Positions 50,810 to 62,861 of a stretch of 64,000 bases of DNA are shown here, piece by piece. A program made the position numbers and the translations under genes. The stretch comes from Hydrogenophilus thermoluteolus (lineage in GTDB: Bacteria > Pseudomonadota > Gammaproteobacteria > Burkholderiales > Rhodocyclaceae): contig NZ_AP018558.1 in NCBI RefSeq assembly GCF_003574215.1, positions 778,001-842,000 of the forward strand, in the 5' to 3' direction. The notes under the pieces were generated by a model, which made no database searches, was not told the DNA's origin, and was given only the letters and a program-made list of their open reading frames with translations. How positions within the stretch are numbered: position 1 is the stretch's first letter; each line of letters begins with the position of its first letter.

Positions 50810-53563
50810 ATGATCGCGAAGCTTTTGAAAAAGATCTTTGGCAGCCGCAACGACCGGTTGATCAAACAGTACCGCGGAATCGTCGCGCGGATCAACGCCC
50901 TCGAAGAAGCAACCGCCCGTCTCTCCGATACCGAATTGCAAAACAAAACCACGGAATTCAAACAGCGCTTCGCCAACGGCGAATCGCTCGACACGCTGCT
51001 GCCTGAAGCGTTTGCAGTGGTCCGTGAAGCGGGCAAGCGCGTGCTGGGGATGCGCCATTTCGACGTCCAGTTGATCGGCGGCATTGCGCTGCACCAAGGG
51101 AAAATCGCCGAAATGCGCACCGGTGAGGGGAAGACTTTGGTCGCGACCCTTCCCGCCTATCTCAATGCGCTTACCGGCAAAGGGGTGCACGTCGTTACGG
51201 TGAACGACTACTTGGCCAAACGGGACGCCGAATGGATGGGGCAATTGCACCGTTTCCTGGGGCTGACCGTGGGTGTCAATCTGCCAGGGATCGACCACGC
51301 GGCGAAGCAGGCGGCCTATGCGTGCGACATCACCTACGGGACCAACAACGAATTCGGGTTCGATTTCTTGCGCGACAACATGGTCTATCGCCCCGAGGAT
51401 CGAGTGCAGCGGGGGCTCCATTACGCGATCGTCGACGAAGTCGATTCGATCTTGATCGACGAAGCGCGAACCCCGCTCATCATTTCGGGACAGGCCGACG
51501 ACAATACCGAACTCTACGTCAAAGTGAACGCCATCATCCCGCTGCTCTCGGAGCAGAAAATGGAAGGGGATGAGATCGTAACGCCGGGTGACTACACCGT
51601 CGACCTCAAAGCACGCCAGGTGCTCCTCACCGAACAAGGGTATGAAAAGGTCGAGCGCATCCTCACCGAACAGGGGCTGTTGTCGGAAGGGACGAGTCTT
51701 TACGATCCGCGCAACATCACCCTGATGCACCACGTCTTTGCCGCGCTGCGCGCACATGCGCTCTTTCATCGTGACCAACACTACGTCGTTCAGGATGGTG
51801 AGATCATCATCGTCGATGAATTCACCGGTCGTTTGATGCCCGGTCGCCGCTGGTCGGAAGGGTTGCATCAGGCGGTCGAAGCCAAGGAAGGGGTCCCGAT
51901 TCGCGCCGAGAATCAGACGCTCGCGTCGATCACCTTCCAAAACTACTTCCGGATGTACGAAAAATTGGCGGGAATGACGGGGACCGCCGACACCGAAGCC
52001 TACGAGTTCCAGCAAATCTACGGCCTTGAAACGGTGATCATCCCAACCAACCGGCCGATGATCCGCAAGGACGAAAACGACCGGATCTACCGCACCGCAA
52101 AAGAGAAGTGGCAAGCGGTGATCGAAGACATCGAAGAGTGCCGCAAACGCGGTCAGCCGGTGCTGGTCGGGACGACCTCGATCGAAGTGAACGAATTCCT
52201 CTCTGGGCTCCTCAAAAAAAGGGGGATCCCACATCAGGTGCTCAACGCGAAGCAGCATGCGCGAGAAGCGGAGATCATCGCTCAGGCGGGGCGCCCGGGG
52301 ATGGTGACGATCGCGACCAACATGGCAGGTCGGGGTACCGACATCATCTTGGGCGGGAATATCAAACCTCAGGTCGAAGCGATCCGCAACGACCCCAACC
52401 TTTCCGAAAGCGAAAAAGCAGCGAAGATCGAAGCGCTCGAGAAGGAGTGGGAAGAGAACCATCGCTGGGTGATCGAAGCCGGGGGGCTACGCATCATCGG
52501 GACCGAGCGGCACGAGTCGCGCCGTATCGACAACCAATTGCGCGGTCGCGCCGGTCGTCAGGGCGACCCCGGCTCGTCGCGTTTCTACCTCTCGCTCGAA
52601 GACCCGCTCCTCAAGATCTTTGCGGGCGACCGACTCAATGCGTTGATGGTGCGGCTCAAAATGCCCGAGGGGGAGGCGATCGAACATCCGATGGTGACGC
52701 GGGCATTGGAGACCGCGCAGCGGCGGGTCGAGCAGCACAACTTCGATATCCGCAAGCAACTGTTGGAGTACGACGACGTCGCGAACGAACAGCGCAAGGT
52801 GCTCTATGCGCTGCGTAACGAAGTGGTCGACGCCGCGAGCGTCGCGGAGATGATCGACGAGATGCGCGCGGGGGTTTTGCGCGACACGTTCCGTACCTTC
52901 GTACCGCACGACAGTATCGTCGAGCAGTGGGATCTTACCGGACTCGAGCAGACGCTTGCCAGCGAATTCGCATTGCCGCTCCCGGTCAAAGCGTGGCTCG
53001 AAGCGGAACCGGAACTGAGTGACGAAGCGATGCTGGCGCGGATCCTGGAAGCCGCAGATCACGCCTACGCCGAAAAGAAAGCACTCGTCGAGCCTGAAGC
53101 GTGGGCGCAGTTCGAACGTTCGCTGCTCCTGCAAAGCATCGACCAGCACTGGCGCGAACATCTTGCAGCGCTCGACCATCTGCGCCAAGGCATCCACCTG
53201 CGCGGATACGCGCAGAAGAACCCGAAACAGGAGTACAAGCGGGAGGCGTTCGAGCTTTTCGAAACGATGCTTGAGGCGATTCGCCGCGACGTCACACAAA
53301 TCCTGATGACGGTTCGGATTCAAGCGCCGGAAGCGGTCGAGGCGGTGGCCCAACAGGAACCGGAACTCAAAGCGCTCCATTTCGAACATCCCGACGCGGG
53401 TGTTGCGACCGCAGCAGAATCGGAAAGCGACGGGCAACGCGCTGGCCAAGCGGAAACCAAGGGCGAACCGTTCCGCCATGCGCTTCCCAAGGTGGGGCGG
53501 AACGACCCGTGCCCGTGCGGATCGGGGAAGAAATACAAACACTGTCACGGCCGTTTGGTGTGA
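50810..53563 (+). CDS. secA: Preprotein translocase ATPase SecA
   Basis: SecA drives protein export through SecYEG. The 917-residue protein has Walker A in [17 protein letters not shown], the DEAD-like [17 protein letters not shown], the preprotein cross-linking and scaffold domains, [26 protein letters not shown], and a C-terminal zinc motif [14 protein letters not shown] that also binds SecB. Length and motifs are standard. The ATG at 50810 starts [18 protein letters not shown] as in other SecA proteins. Confidence 0.98.
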   Translation: MIAKLLKKIFGSRNDRLIKQYRGIVARINALEEATARLSDTELQNKTTEFKQRFANGESLDTLLPEAFAVVREAGKRVLGMRHFDVQLIGGIALHQGKIAEMRTGEGKTLVATLPAYLNALTGKGVHVVTVNDYLAKRDAEWMGQLHRFLGLTVGVNLPGIDHAAKQAAYACDITYGTNNEFGFDFLRDNMVYRPEDRVQRGLHYAIVDEVDSILIDEARTPLIISGQADDNTELYVKVNAIIPLLSEQKMEGDEIVTPGDYTVDLKARQVLLTEQGYEKVERILTEQGLLSEGTSLYDPRNITLMHHVFAALRAHALFHRDQHYVVQDGEIIIVDEFTGRLMPGRRWSEGLHQAVEAKEGVPIRAENQTLASITFQNYFRMYEKLAGMTGTADTEAYEFQQIYGLETVIIPTNRPMIRKDENDRIYRTAKEKWQAVIEDIEECRKRGQPVLVGTTSIEVNEFLSGLLKKRGIPHQVLNAKQHAREAEIIAQAGRPGMVTIATNMAGRGTDIILGGNIKPQVEAIRNDPNLSESEKAAKIEALEKEWEENHRWVIEAGGLRIIGTERHESRRIDNQLRGRAGRQGDPGSSRFYLSLEDPLLKIFAGDRLNALMVRLKMPEGEAIEHPMVTRALETAQRRVEQHNFDIRKQLLEYDDVANEQRKVLYALRNEVVDAASVAEMIDEMRAGVLRDTFRTFVPHDSIVEQWDLTGLEQTLASEFALPLPVKAWLEAEPELSDEAMLARILEAADHAYAEKKALVEPEAWAQFERSLLLQSIDQHWREHLAALDHLRQGIHLRGYAQKNPKQEYKREAFELFETMLEAIRRDVTQILMTVRIQAPEAVEAVAQQEPELKALHFEHPDAGVATAAESESDGQRAGQAETKGEPFRHALPKVGRNDPCPCGSGKKYKHCHGRLV

Positions 53564-53602
53564 ACCGCTCTGGGCAAGCGGTTGGATAGGAAAGGGTAAA
53601 GA

Positions 53603-56286
<2,684 letters not shown>

Positions 56287-56305
56287 GCAGGACGCGTGCT
56301 TGCGG

Positions 56306-56932
56306 TCATGATGCTTCGATTTCCGCCCGCAGGTGGGGCGGCATCTGCGCTGCAAGTTCGAGCGCACTTTTTACCCCCAATTTTTCGAAAAGATGCCCGC
56401 GGTGCACCTCGACGGTACGCACCGCGATCCCCAAGCGATCGGCGATCGTTTTGGTGGGAAGTCCCTGTAGCGTCAGCCGCAATACCTCGCGTTCGCGTTC
56501 GGTCAGTTTGGCCAGCCCTTCTGCCCACTGTGCTTCACGCTGCCGTTCGGACCAGAGCTTCGCTTCGAACGCCAGCGCTTCCTGGATTCGGGCAACCAGG
56601 GCCTGGCCTTCGACCGGCTTTTCCAAAAAGTCGAACGCACCTTGTTTGAGCGCGACCACTGCACTGGGGACATCGCCATGGGCAGTGAGAAAAAGGATCG
56701 GGAGTTGAAAGCCCCGTTGCCGCAACAAGGCCTGGCCGTCCAGCCCGTCGATCTCGGGCATGCGCAGATCCATCACGATCACGCCGCGCGCTTGCGGCGT
56801 GACCGCGGCCAAAAAGTCGGCGACCGAAGCAAAGGTGGCGACGCAAAAGCGATGGGCGCGCAACAGCCACGAGAGGGCTTGGCGCACATCGGGGTCGTCG
56901 TCGATGAGGAATACGGTGATTTCAGACGTCAT
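56306..56932 (-). CDS. dctR: FixJ/LuxR-type response regulator, DctR-like
   Basis: The 208-residue protein has a receiver domain (VFLIDDDPDVRQALSW, with the phosphoacceptor Asp in VIVMDLRMPEIDG, then LTAHGDVPSAV and KPVE) and a C-terminal LuxR helix-turn-helix (LTEREREVLRLTLQGLPTKTIADRLGIAVRTVEVHRGHLF). GGGAG precedes the ATG at 56932. It starts 9 bases after the sensor kinase gene, so the two are co-expressed. As the neighbour of a dctQMP set it probably activates C4-dicarboxylate uptake; this is inference. Confidence 0.85.
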   Translation of the reverse strand: MTSEITVFLIDDDPDVRQALSWLLRAHRFCVATFASVADFLAAVTPQARGVIVMDLRMPEIDGLDGQALLRQRGFQLPILFLTAHGDVPSAVVALKQGAFDFLEKPVEGQALVARIQEALAFEAKLWSERQREAQWAEGLAKLTEREREVLRLTLQGLPTKTIADRLGIAVRTVEVHRGHLFEKLGVKSALELAAQMPPHLRAEIEAS

Positions 56933-56941
56933 CACGGCTCC

Positions 56942-58855
56942 CTAATGCGCGGCAGCGGGTTGAGGAGAGGCGCTACGCGCGGCGTGGGTGGCTTGGCGCG
57001 GAAAGCGCAACATGACCTCGGTACCGCCGTCTGGGTGGCGGCGGATCGTCAGTCGTCCGCGATGGGCTTCGACCACCGAGCGGGTCACCCATAACCCCAA
57101 ACCGAGCCCGTCGGGTTTGTGGGTGATGAACGCTTCGTCGAGGCGTTGCCATGCCGTTTCCGCAATCCCCGGCCCCCAGTCGCGGAGCACGATTGCGAAT
57201 TGATCCCCATCCACTTGCCAGGTGAGCGCGACTCGCCGCGCCCGTGCTTCGGGCTCCGCGGCGGCTTCGATGCCGTTGATCAAGACGTTCGCAACCGCTT
57301 GTTGGAGCAAAATCGCATCGACCTCGACCGTGATCTCCGGTCCAGGGGTCACCTGAATGTGGACGCCGGATCGCTTCGCGAGCGGCTCGACCAGTTGAAC
57401 GACTTCGGTCATCAGTTTCCCGATCGCATGGGGCGCGTAGAGGGGTTCGCGGTGGCGGCTGAATTGACGAATCCGCTGCACGACTTCGCCCGCGCGTAAC
57501 GCTTGGCGTTCGATCGCCGTGAGCGCGTCGCTGAGCGCAGCGCCCGTTGGGTTGTCCCCAGCAGTGCCTCTGTTTGCGTCCTGCTGCAGCAGATGGCGCG
57601 CGCCACTGGCGTAGCTCGCGATCGCCAACAGCGGCTGGTTGAGTTCGTGCGCGATCGCTGCTGCCATCTCACCGAGAGTAACGAGTCGTGCTTGGGCGGC
57701 CAGGCGGTTGCGCTGCCATTCGATCTCGCGCTCCTTTTGCCGTTGCTCGGTGACGTCGATGATCGAAGCCATCCACCCGATCTGCTTACCTTCACCATCG
57801 ACGAGCGGTGCCTCGAAAACCAACGCTTCCAAAGGTCGTCCATCCTTGCGACGAAACCCGATCTCGAAACCTGCCGTAGGGCCTTCGCCGGCAAGGATCT
57901 TACGGTGCAACGCCTCGGTCTCTTCTTGCTTCTGGGGGTCCCAATAGGGCATGGGCGGCGAACGGCCGATCAGTTCCCGTGCCGTAAAGCCGGTCATCGC
58001 GCAAAACGCGTCGTTGACGTAGAGGATCTTGCCTTCACGGTCGCGCGCGCGGAGCCCCACGCGCAACGAATTCTCCATCGCGCGGCGAAACGCCACTTCG
58101 TCTTTGAGCGCTTTGAGGGCCTGCAGACGGGCATTCGCCGCGCGGGCTGCAAACCCGATCGCGACGATCGCGGCCAACCCCAAGATGAAGCTTGCAGTGA
58201 GCAGGAGCCGCTGCGCAAAGGGCGTGACCGGCGGGTCACCAGCCAGCTCCACCATCCATTCGACCCCAGGGAGCGTGACGACGGTGCGATAGCGCGACTC
58301 CGGCGCCTCGGTAGTGGGTGCGCCGCTTAGCGCGAGCAGTTCGCCTTGCGCATCGTAAAGCGCTGCGTGGTAGTGCTGCAGCACCCACCACGGCGCTTGC
58401 GCCAAGAAGGTGGCAAGGTCGATGTGCGCAATGAGCGCCAGTCCGTCGGCAAGGGGGTGGCACCAAACCAGTTCGCTTTTTCCCGGGTCGGAGGCAACGA
58501 ACGACCACGGTTGCTCAGCTTGGCAACGTAAAGCGCGCGATGCGTGTGGAACGATCTCGAGCGCCGTGAGCTCACGGTGCTGGCGAAAGAGCAAAGTTTT
58601 CGAAGCCGTAAACGAAATGGCTCCGTCGGGGGAACTGATCGCCTCGACAGTGCCTTTCAGCTTGGCAGCGAGGTCGTCGAGTTGAAACGTCAGATATTGC
58701 CGCAACCAGAGCGTATCTTGAATGCGCTGTTGGGTGCGTTGCGCTTCGAGACTCAGCCATTGGTACCCTGCGGTTGCCGCGAGCGCGAGCATCAGGGTCA
58801 GTACAGCGATGAGCGGGGGCCAAAAGAGTGGGTTGTGCTGAGCGAAGCGGCGCAT
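56942..58855 (-). CDS. dctS: PAS-domain sensor histidine kinase, DctS-like
   Basis: It is an inner membrane sensor of 637 residues: helix 1 (LIAVLTLMLALAATAGYQW, near 18-36), a periplasmic sensor region of about 190 residues, helix 2 (LLLTASFILGLAAIVAIGF), a PAS domain (RDREGKILYVNDAFCAMTGF), a HisKA domain with the phospho-His in AAAIAHELNQPLLAIASYA, and an HATPase domain with N box (QQAVANVLINGIEAA), G1 (RDWGPGIAE) and G2 (GLGLGLWVTRSVVEAHRG). It is divergent from the TRAP genes by 70 bases, so the external ligand is probably a C4-dicarboxylate. Confidence 0.87.
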   Translation of the reverse strand: MRRFAQHNPLFWPPLIAVLTLMLALAATAGYQWLSLEAQRTQQRIQDTLWLRQYLTFQLDDLAAKLKGTVEAISSPDGAISFTASKTLLFRQHRELTALEIVPHASRALRCQAEQPWSFVASDPGKSELVWCHPLADGLALIAHIDLATFLAQAPWWVLQHYHAALYDAQGELLALSGAPTTEAPESRYRTVVTLPGVEWMVELAGDPPVTPFAQRLLLTASFILGLAAIVAIGFAARAANARLQALKALKDEVAFRRAMENSLRVGLRARDREGKILYVNDAFCAMTGFTARELIGRSPPMPYWDPQKQEETEALHRKILAGEGPTAGFEIGFRRKDGRPLEALVFEAPLVDGEGKQIGWMASIIDVTEQRQKEREIEWQRNRLAAQARLVTLGEMAAAIAHELNQPLLAIASYASGARHLLQQDANRGTAGDNPTGAALSDALTAIERQALRAGEVVQRIRQFSRHREPLYAPHAIGKLMTEVVQLVEPLAKRSGVHIQVTPGPEITVEVDAILLQQAVANVLINGIEAAAEPEARARRVALTWQVDGDQFAIVLRDWGPGIAETAWQRLDEAFITHKPDGLGLGLWVTRSVVEAHRGRLTIRRHPDGGTEVMLRFPRQATHAARSASPQPAAAH

Positions 58856-58856
58856 A

Positions 58857-58899
58857 GTGGAATTCCACGATAGCGTTTCGCGGACGATTGTCGCACAAT
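58857..58899. promoter_or_regulatory. Two palindromes in the dctS-dctQ divergent region
   Basis: GTGGAATTCCAC (58857-58868) is a perfect 12-base palindrome, and ATTGTCGCACAAT (58887-58899) has 5-base arms ATTGT/ACAAT around CGC. Both lie in the only regulatory gap (58856-58925) of the Dct system. Dimeric binding by the response regulator is plausible but unproven, and I cannot identify promoters for either side with confidence. Confidence 0.4.
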
Positions 58900-58925
58900 G
58901 CGCCGCATCTCTGGTCTGTTGGGGC

Positions 58926-59531
58926 ATGACGATGCGTTTCCGGCAAATCCTGAACCACCTCGAAGAGTGGCTGATCGGTTTTCTTCTGGCATTGACGACC
59001 GGGGTGATTTTCGTCGCGGTTGTCCATCGCTATCTGAGCGGTGTGCCCATCCCTTATCTGCAAGATTGGCTGCTTGCGCGCGATTTGGGGTGGGCGCAGG
59101 AGTTCGCGCTCATCTGTGCCGCGTGGATGGCCAAAATCGGCGCGGCGTATGGGGTGCGGACGGGAATTCACGTCGGCGTCGATATTGTCACGGAGCGGGC
59201 TACGGGCAAGACGCGCGCGCTCCTCGTGACGTTGGGGCTTGGTGCCGGGATCCTCTTCAGTGCGTTGACAGCCTGGTTCGGGGCGTTGTTCGTGTGGGAG
59301 AACGGTTTGGCCTACGCTTTTTACGACACGTTGGGTTGGGACACGGGGCCCTATTTCGAAGGCTCGGTGACACCCGATCTCGAATGGCCGTCTTGGGCGG
59401 TCTATCTGATCATCCCCATCGGGGGAATGCTCATGGGGTGGCGGTTTTTGGAGGTGCTGATCCGTTTCTGGCGTACGGGTGAGTTGCCGCGCCACCAGGT
59501 CGCTCACGTTGCTGGGTTGGAGGAGTCGTAA
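58926..59531 (+). CDS. dctQ: TRAP dicarboxylate transporter, small permease subunit
   Basis: DctQ is the four-helix small subunit that pairs with DctM. The 201-residue protein has the DctQ pattern LEEWLIGFLLALTTGVIFVAVVHRYLSG near the start, WAQEFALICAAWMAKIGAAYGVRTGIHVGVDI (the conserved family core), and two further helices. ATG 58926 and ATG 58932 are both possible; the ribosome site is weak. dctM follows immediately (stop TAA and ATG adjacent). Confidence 0.92.
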   Translation: MTMRFRQILNHLEEWLIGFLLALTTGVIFVAVVHRYLSGVPIPYLQDWLLARDLGWAQEFALICAAWMAKIGAAYGVRTGIHVGVDIVTERATGKTRALLVTLGLGAGILFSALTAWFGALFVWENGLAYAFYDTLGWDTGPYFEGSVTPDLEWPSWAVYLIIPIGGMLMGWRFLEVLIRFWRTGELPRHQVAHVAGLEES

Positions 59532-60815
59532 ATGAACGCGGCGATTCTTTTCGGTTTGCTTTTTCTCTTGATGGTTGTCGGGATGCCGATCGGGGTCGCG
59601 CTTGGCCTCACCGTCTTCCTCTTCATGGGGGTTTTGGCCAATGTGCCGCTCGAATCGGTCACCCTCAAAATGATGTCGGCGGTGGAAAAATTCGAGCTGC
59701 TCGCAATCCCGTTCTTCATTCTGGCCGGTAACTTTCTCACCAGCGGGGGGGTTGCGCGCCGGATGATCCGCTTTGCGAACGTGATGGTCGGTCACATCAC
59801 CGGTGGATTGGGGATGACCGCGGTTGCCGCGTGCGCACTCTTTGCGGCCGTTTCGGGCTCCTCTCCGGCCACGGTGTTGGCGATCGGTTCGATCCTCATC
59901 CCTGCGATGCTCAAGCAGGGCTTTTCCCAGCGCTTTGCGATCGGTACGGTCGCATCCGCAGGTGGGTTGGGCATCCTCATTCCGCCGTCGATCGTGATGG
60001 TGATGTACGCGGTGACCACGAACTCTTCGATCGGTGCGCTCTTCATGGCGGGGGTCGTTCCCGGGATCGTGCTCACCCTGATGCTTGCCGCGACCACCTG
60101 GTGGCAGGCGAAGAAAAACCATTTCCCCAAGCAGCCGAAAGCGAGCTGGCGAGAGCGCTGGGAGGCCTTTCGCGACGCCATTTGGGGGTTGATGCTGATC
60201 CTGATCGTGATGGGTGGGATCTACGCGGGCATTTTCACCGCGACCGAGGCTGCGGCAATGAGCGCCGTCTATGCCGCGTTCATCGCACTCTACGTCTATC
60301 GCGACCTCACTTGGCGCGACGTGCCGCGGGTGTTCATCGAATCGGCGAACATGGCGTCGATGCTCTTTTTCATCATCTCGGGCGCGGTGGTTTTTTCGTT
60401 CATCCTCACCAGTGAGCAGATCCCGCAAATGCTGGCGCAGGCGATCATCGACATGGGGCTGGGTCAAATCGGCTTTTTGTTGATCGTCAATATCCTGTTG
60501 TTGGTTGCCGGTAATTTGATGGAGCCGAGCTCGATCATCTTGATCCTTGCGCCGATCCTTTTTCCGGTCGCGGTAGCGCTTGGGATCGATCCGATCCATT
60601 TCGGTGTGGTCGTTACCGTCAATATGGAGATCGGCATGATCACGCCACCGGTGGGACTCAACCTCTTTGTCGCAAGCGGCATCACCCGTGCGGGGCTCAC
60701 CGAGGTGAGCGTCTCGGTGTTGCCGTGGCTCTTCACGATGCTGCTCTTTTTGATTTTGGTGACTTACTGGCCCACGCTCTCGCTTTGGCTGCCGCGAGCG
60801 CTGGGGATGATGTAA
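59532..60815 (+). CDS. dctM: TRAP dicarboxylate transporter, large permease subunit
   Basis: DctM is the sodium-coupled transport subunit. The 427-residue protein has about 12 membrane segments and family motifs: VVGMPIGVALGLTVFLFM, LLAIPFFILAGNFLTSGG, AAVSGSSPATVLAIGSIL, GTVASAGGLGILIPPSIVMV, LLVAGNLMEPSSIILIL and ITPPVGLNLFVASGIT. GGAGGAG lies 8 bases before the ATG. It is between dctQ and dctP. Confidence 0.97.
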   Translation: MNAAILFGLLFLLMVVGMPIGVALGLTVFLFMGVLANVPLESVTLKMMSAVEKFELLAIPFFILAGNFLTSGGVARRMIRFANVMVGHITGGLGMTAVAACALFAAVSGSSPATVLAIGSILIPAMLKQGFSQRFAIGTVASAGGLGILIPPSIVMVMYAVTTNSSIGALFMAGVVPGIVLTLMLAATTWWQAKKNHFPKQPKASWRERWEAFRDAIWGLMLILIVMGGIYAGIFTATEAAAMSAVYAAFIALYVYRDLTWRDVPRVFIESANMASMLFFIISGAVVFSFILTSEQIPQMLAQAIIDMGLGQIGFLLIVNILLLVAGNLMEPSSIILILAPILFPVAVALGIDPIHFGVVVTVNMEIGMITPPVGLNLFVASGITRAGLTEVSVSVLPWLFTMLLFLILVTYWPTLSLWLPRALGMM

Positions 60816-60840
60816 AGGCAGCCTTGTACAGGAGGTGACT

Positions 60841-61848
60841 ATGAAACTGAAGACCGTTGTGTTTGCATTGGCTGCGATCGGCGTGATGGGCGCGGCGCAA
60901 GCGGCCGAACCGATCGTGATCAAATTCAGCCACGTGGTGGCAGATGACACCCCGAAGGGGAAGGGGGCGCTCAAGTTCAAAGAGTTGGCGGAAAAATATA
61001 CCAACGGTGCGGTGAAGGTCGAGGTCTATCCCAACAGCACGCTCTACAAAGACAAAGAGGAGCTCGAAGCGTTGCAGTTGGGCGCGGTGCAGATCATCGC
61101 CCCGTCACTCGCCAAGTTCGGGCCACTTGGGGTCCGGCAGTTCGAGGTCTTTGACCTCCCCTACATTTTCGACGGCTACGAAGATCTGCACAAAGTGACC
61201 TATGGGCCGGTGGGTAAGAAACTGCTCGCTGCGCTCGAACCGAAAGGGATCAAAGGGCTGGCGTATTGGGACAACGGCTTCAAGGTCTTTTCGGCCAACA
61301 AGCCGCTACGCAAGCCGGAAGACTTCAAAGGGTTGAAGATGCGGATCCAGTCCTCGAAAGTGCTCGAAGCGCAGATGCGGGCGCTCGGGGCGCTGCCGCA
61401 GGTGATGGCGTTCTCCGAAGTCTATCAGGCGTTGCAAACCGGTGTGGTCGATGGCACCGAAAATCCGCCGTCCAATCTTTATACCCAGAAGATGCACGAA
61501 GTGCAGAAATATGTGACGCTGTCGAACCACGGGTACTTGGGCTATGCGGTGATCGCCAACAAACGCTTCTGGGATGGGTTGCCGGATACGATCCGTACCC
61601 AGCTCGAAAAAGCGATGAAAGAGGCGACGGAGTACGTCAACGACATCGCCAAGGAAGAGAACGAAAAAGCGCTTGAAGCGGTGCGGAAAGCGGGAACGAG
61701 CGAGATCATCGAATTGACGCCGGAAGAGAAATTGGCGCTCAAGAAAGCGCTCATCCCCGTGCATGAAGAGATGGCGCCGCGCATCGGTAAGAAAGTGATC
61801 GAAATGGTGTACGAAGGTACCGGCTTCGATCCGAAGAAATTGCGCTGA
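60841..61848 (+). CDS. dctP: TRAP transporter periplasmic C4-dicarboxylate-binding protein
   Basis: It binds the substrate and hands it to DctQM. The 335-residue protein has a Sec signal (KLKTVVFALAAIGVMGAAQA, cleavage before AEPIV) and the DctP fold: IKFSHVVADDTPKGKGALKFKEL in parts, VEVYPNSTLYKDKEELEALQLG, KMRIQSSKVLEAQMRALGA, and GVVDGTENPPSNLYTQKMHEVQ containing the conserved Asn/Glu/Asn substrate site. The strong site GGAGGT precedes ATG 60841. It is the last gene of the group; in many dct operons the binding-protein gene comes first. A terminator follows. Confidence 0.95.
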   Translation: MKLKTVVFALAAIGVMGAAQAAEPIVIKFSHVVADDTPKGKGALKFKELAEKYTNGAVKVEVYPNSTLYKDKEELEALQLGAVQIIAPSLAKFGPLGVRQFEVFDLPYIFDGYEDLHKVTYGPVGKKLLAALEPKGIKGLAYWDNGFKVFSANKPLRKPEDFKGLKMRIQSSKVLEAQMRALGALPQVMAFSEVYQALQTGVVDGTENPPSNLYTQKMHEVQKYVTLSNHGYLGYAVIANKRFWDGLPDTIRTQLEKAMKEATEYVNDIAKEENEKALEAVRKAGTSEIIELTPEEKLALKKALIPVHEEMAPRIGKKVIEMVYEGTGFDPKKLR

Positions 61849-61880
61849 TCACCGAGCAGGTTGCGTTGTTGCGTCATTGG

Positions 61881-61909
61881 GGTCGCTGCATGGGCAGCGA
61901 CCTTTTTTT
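61881..61909 (+). terminator. Rho-independent terminator after dctP
   Basis: GGTCGCTGC (61881-61889) and GCAGCGACC (61894-61902) form a perfect 9-bp stem with loop ATGG, followed by seven T. It ends the dctQMP transcript 32 bases after the dctP stop, just before the convergent secF stop. Confidence 0.93.
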
Positions 61910-61916
61910 GCGCGGT

Positions 61917-62849
61917 TCAGACGACCGCTTCTTCTTTCTTGCGTTCCGGCTTGATGAGGCTTTCGCGAGTGACACCGAACCACATCAGGAGAGCCGACGA
62001 GACGAAGATCGACGAATAGATTCCGAAGAGAATGCCGATCGTCAATGCCAGCGCAAAATAGTAGAGCGTCTCTCCGCCGAAGAGAAGGATCGAGAGCACC
62101 ATCGCCAAGGTGCTGCCGTGGGTGATCACGGTGCGGGACATCGTCGAGGTGATCGCATGGTCAAGGAGCGACGCGGTAGAGACCTTGCCGCGGCTTGCGC
62201 GCATCTTTTCCCGCACGCGGTCGAAGATCACCACGGTTTCGTTGACGGAATAGCCGAGCACGGCAAGTACCGCAGCCAGTACCGGCAACGAAAACTCCCA
62301 TTGGAAGAGCGCAAAGAAACCAAGAATGATCACCACGTCGTGCAGGTTGGCGATGATCGCCGCTACAGAAAAGCGCCACTCGAAGCGGATCGCCAAATAG
62401 ATCATGATCCCGATCACGACCAAGACGAGCGCGATTGCGCCGTTTTCCGCAAGTTCACGTCCTACTTGGGGGCCGACGAATTCCACGCGGGTAACTGTGA
62501 TCTCAGGCAGGTGCTTGGCAAAAAGGGCGCGTAGGTTGTCTGCGACTTCATCAGGGGGGAGCTCATCGTGTCGCGCCAAGCGCACGATCGCTGCTTTCGT
62601 CGAGCCGAAATGTTGCACCTGCGCTTCGGGAAAACCGTTTTGCACAAGGGTTTCACGCAGCGGCGGCAGTGTGATCGACTGTTCGCTATGGATTTCGACC
62701 AACGTCCCCCCAGTCAATTCGATCGAGAGGTTGAGGCCGCGGACGATCAAACTGCCCACCGCAACCAGGAAAAAGAGGAGCGAAATGGCGTTGAAAATGG
62801 GCGCAAAGCGCATGAAGGGGATGTCGGCACGAGGACGAAAGAGTTCCAT
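61917..62849 (-). CDS. secF: Protein-export membrane protein SecF
   Basis: SecF with SecD uses the proton gradient to help complete secretion. The 310-residue protein has six membrane helices, the family start (DIPFMRFAPIFNAISLLFFLV, GLNLSIELTGGTLVEI), the FVGPQVGRELAENGA loop and the GYSVNETVVIFDRVRE helix 4-5 motif, followed by a charged C-terminal tail. It follows secD by 12 bases. Confidence 0.97.
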   Translation of the reverse strand: MELFRPRADIPFMRFAPIFNAISLLFFLVAVGSLIVRGLNLSIELTGGTLVEIHSEQSITLPPLRETLVQNGFPEAQVQHFGSTKAAIVRLARHDELPPDEVADNLRALFAKHLPEITVTRVEFVGPQVGRELAENGAIALVLVVIGIMIYLAIRFEWRFSVAAIIANLHDVVIILGFFALFQWEFSLPVLAAVLAVLGYSVNETVVIFDRVREKMRASRGKVSTASLLDHAITSTMSRTVITHGSTLAMVLSILLFGGETLYYFALALTIGILFGIYSSIFVSSALLMWFGVTRESLIKPERKKEEAVV

Positions 62850-62861
62850 GGTCGAGACCTT

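Noticed and set aside
50768..52462. Long open frame on the minus strand continuing upstream of dciA
   Set aside because: It is the antisense shadow of secA in GC-rich DNA; the composition is low-complexity Arg/His/Phe and the dciA product begins naturally at 50767.
58900..58945. Sigma54 promoter for dctQ
   Set aside because: A GG/GC pair with the right spacing exists in TTGGGGCATGACGATGC, but it overlaps the start codon and lacks the rest of the consensus.
58572..61004. 810-codon minus-strand open frame across the dctQMP region
   Set aside because: Extreme Arg/His/Asp/Gln composition with no domain; it is opposite well-conserved TRAP genes.
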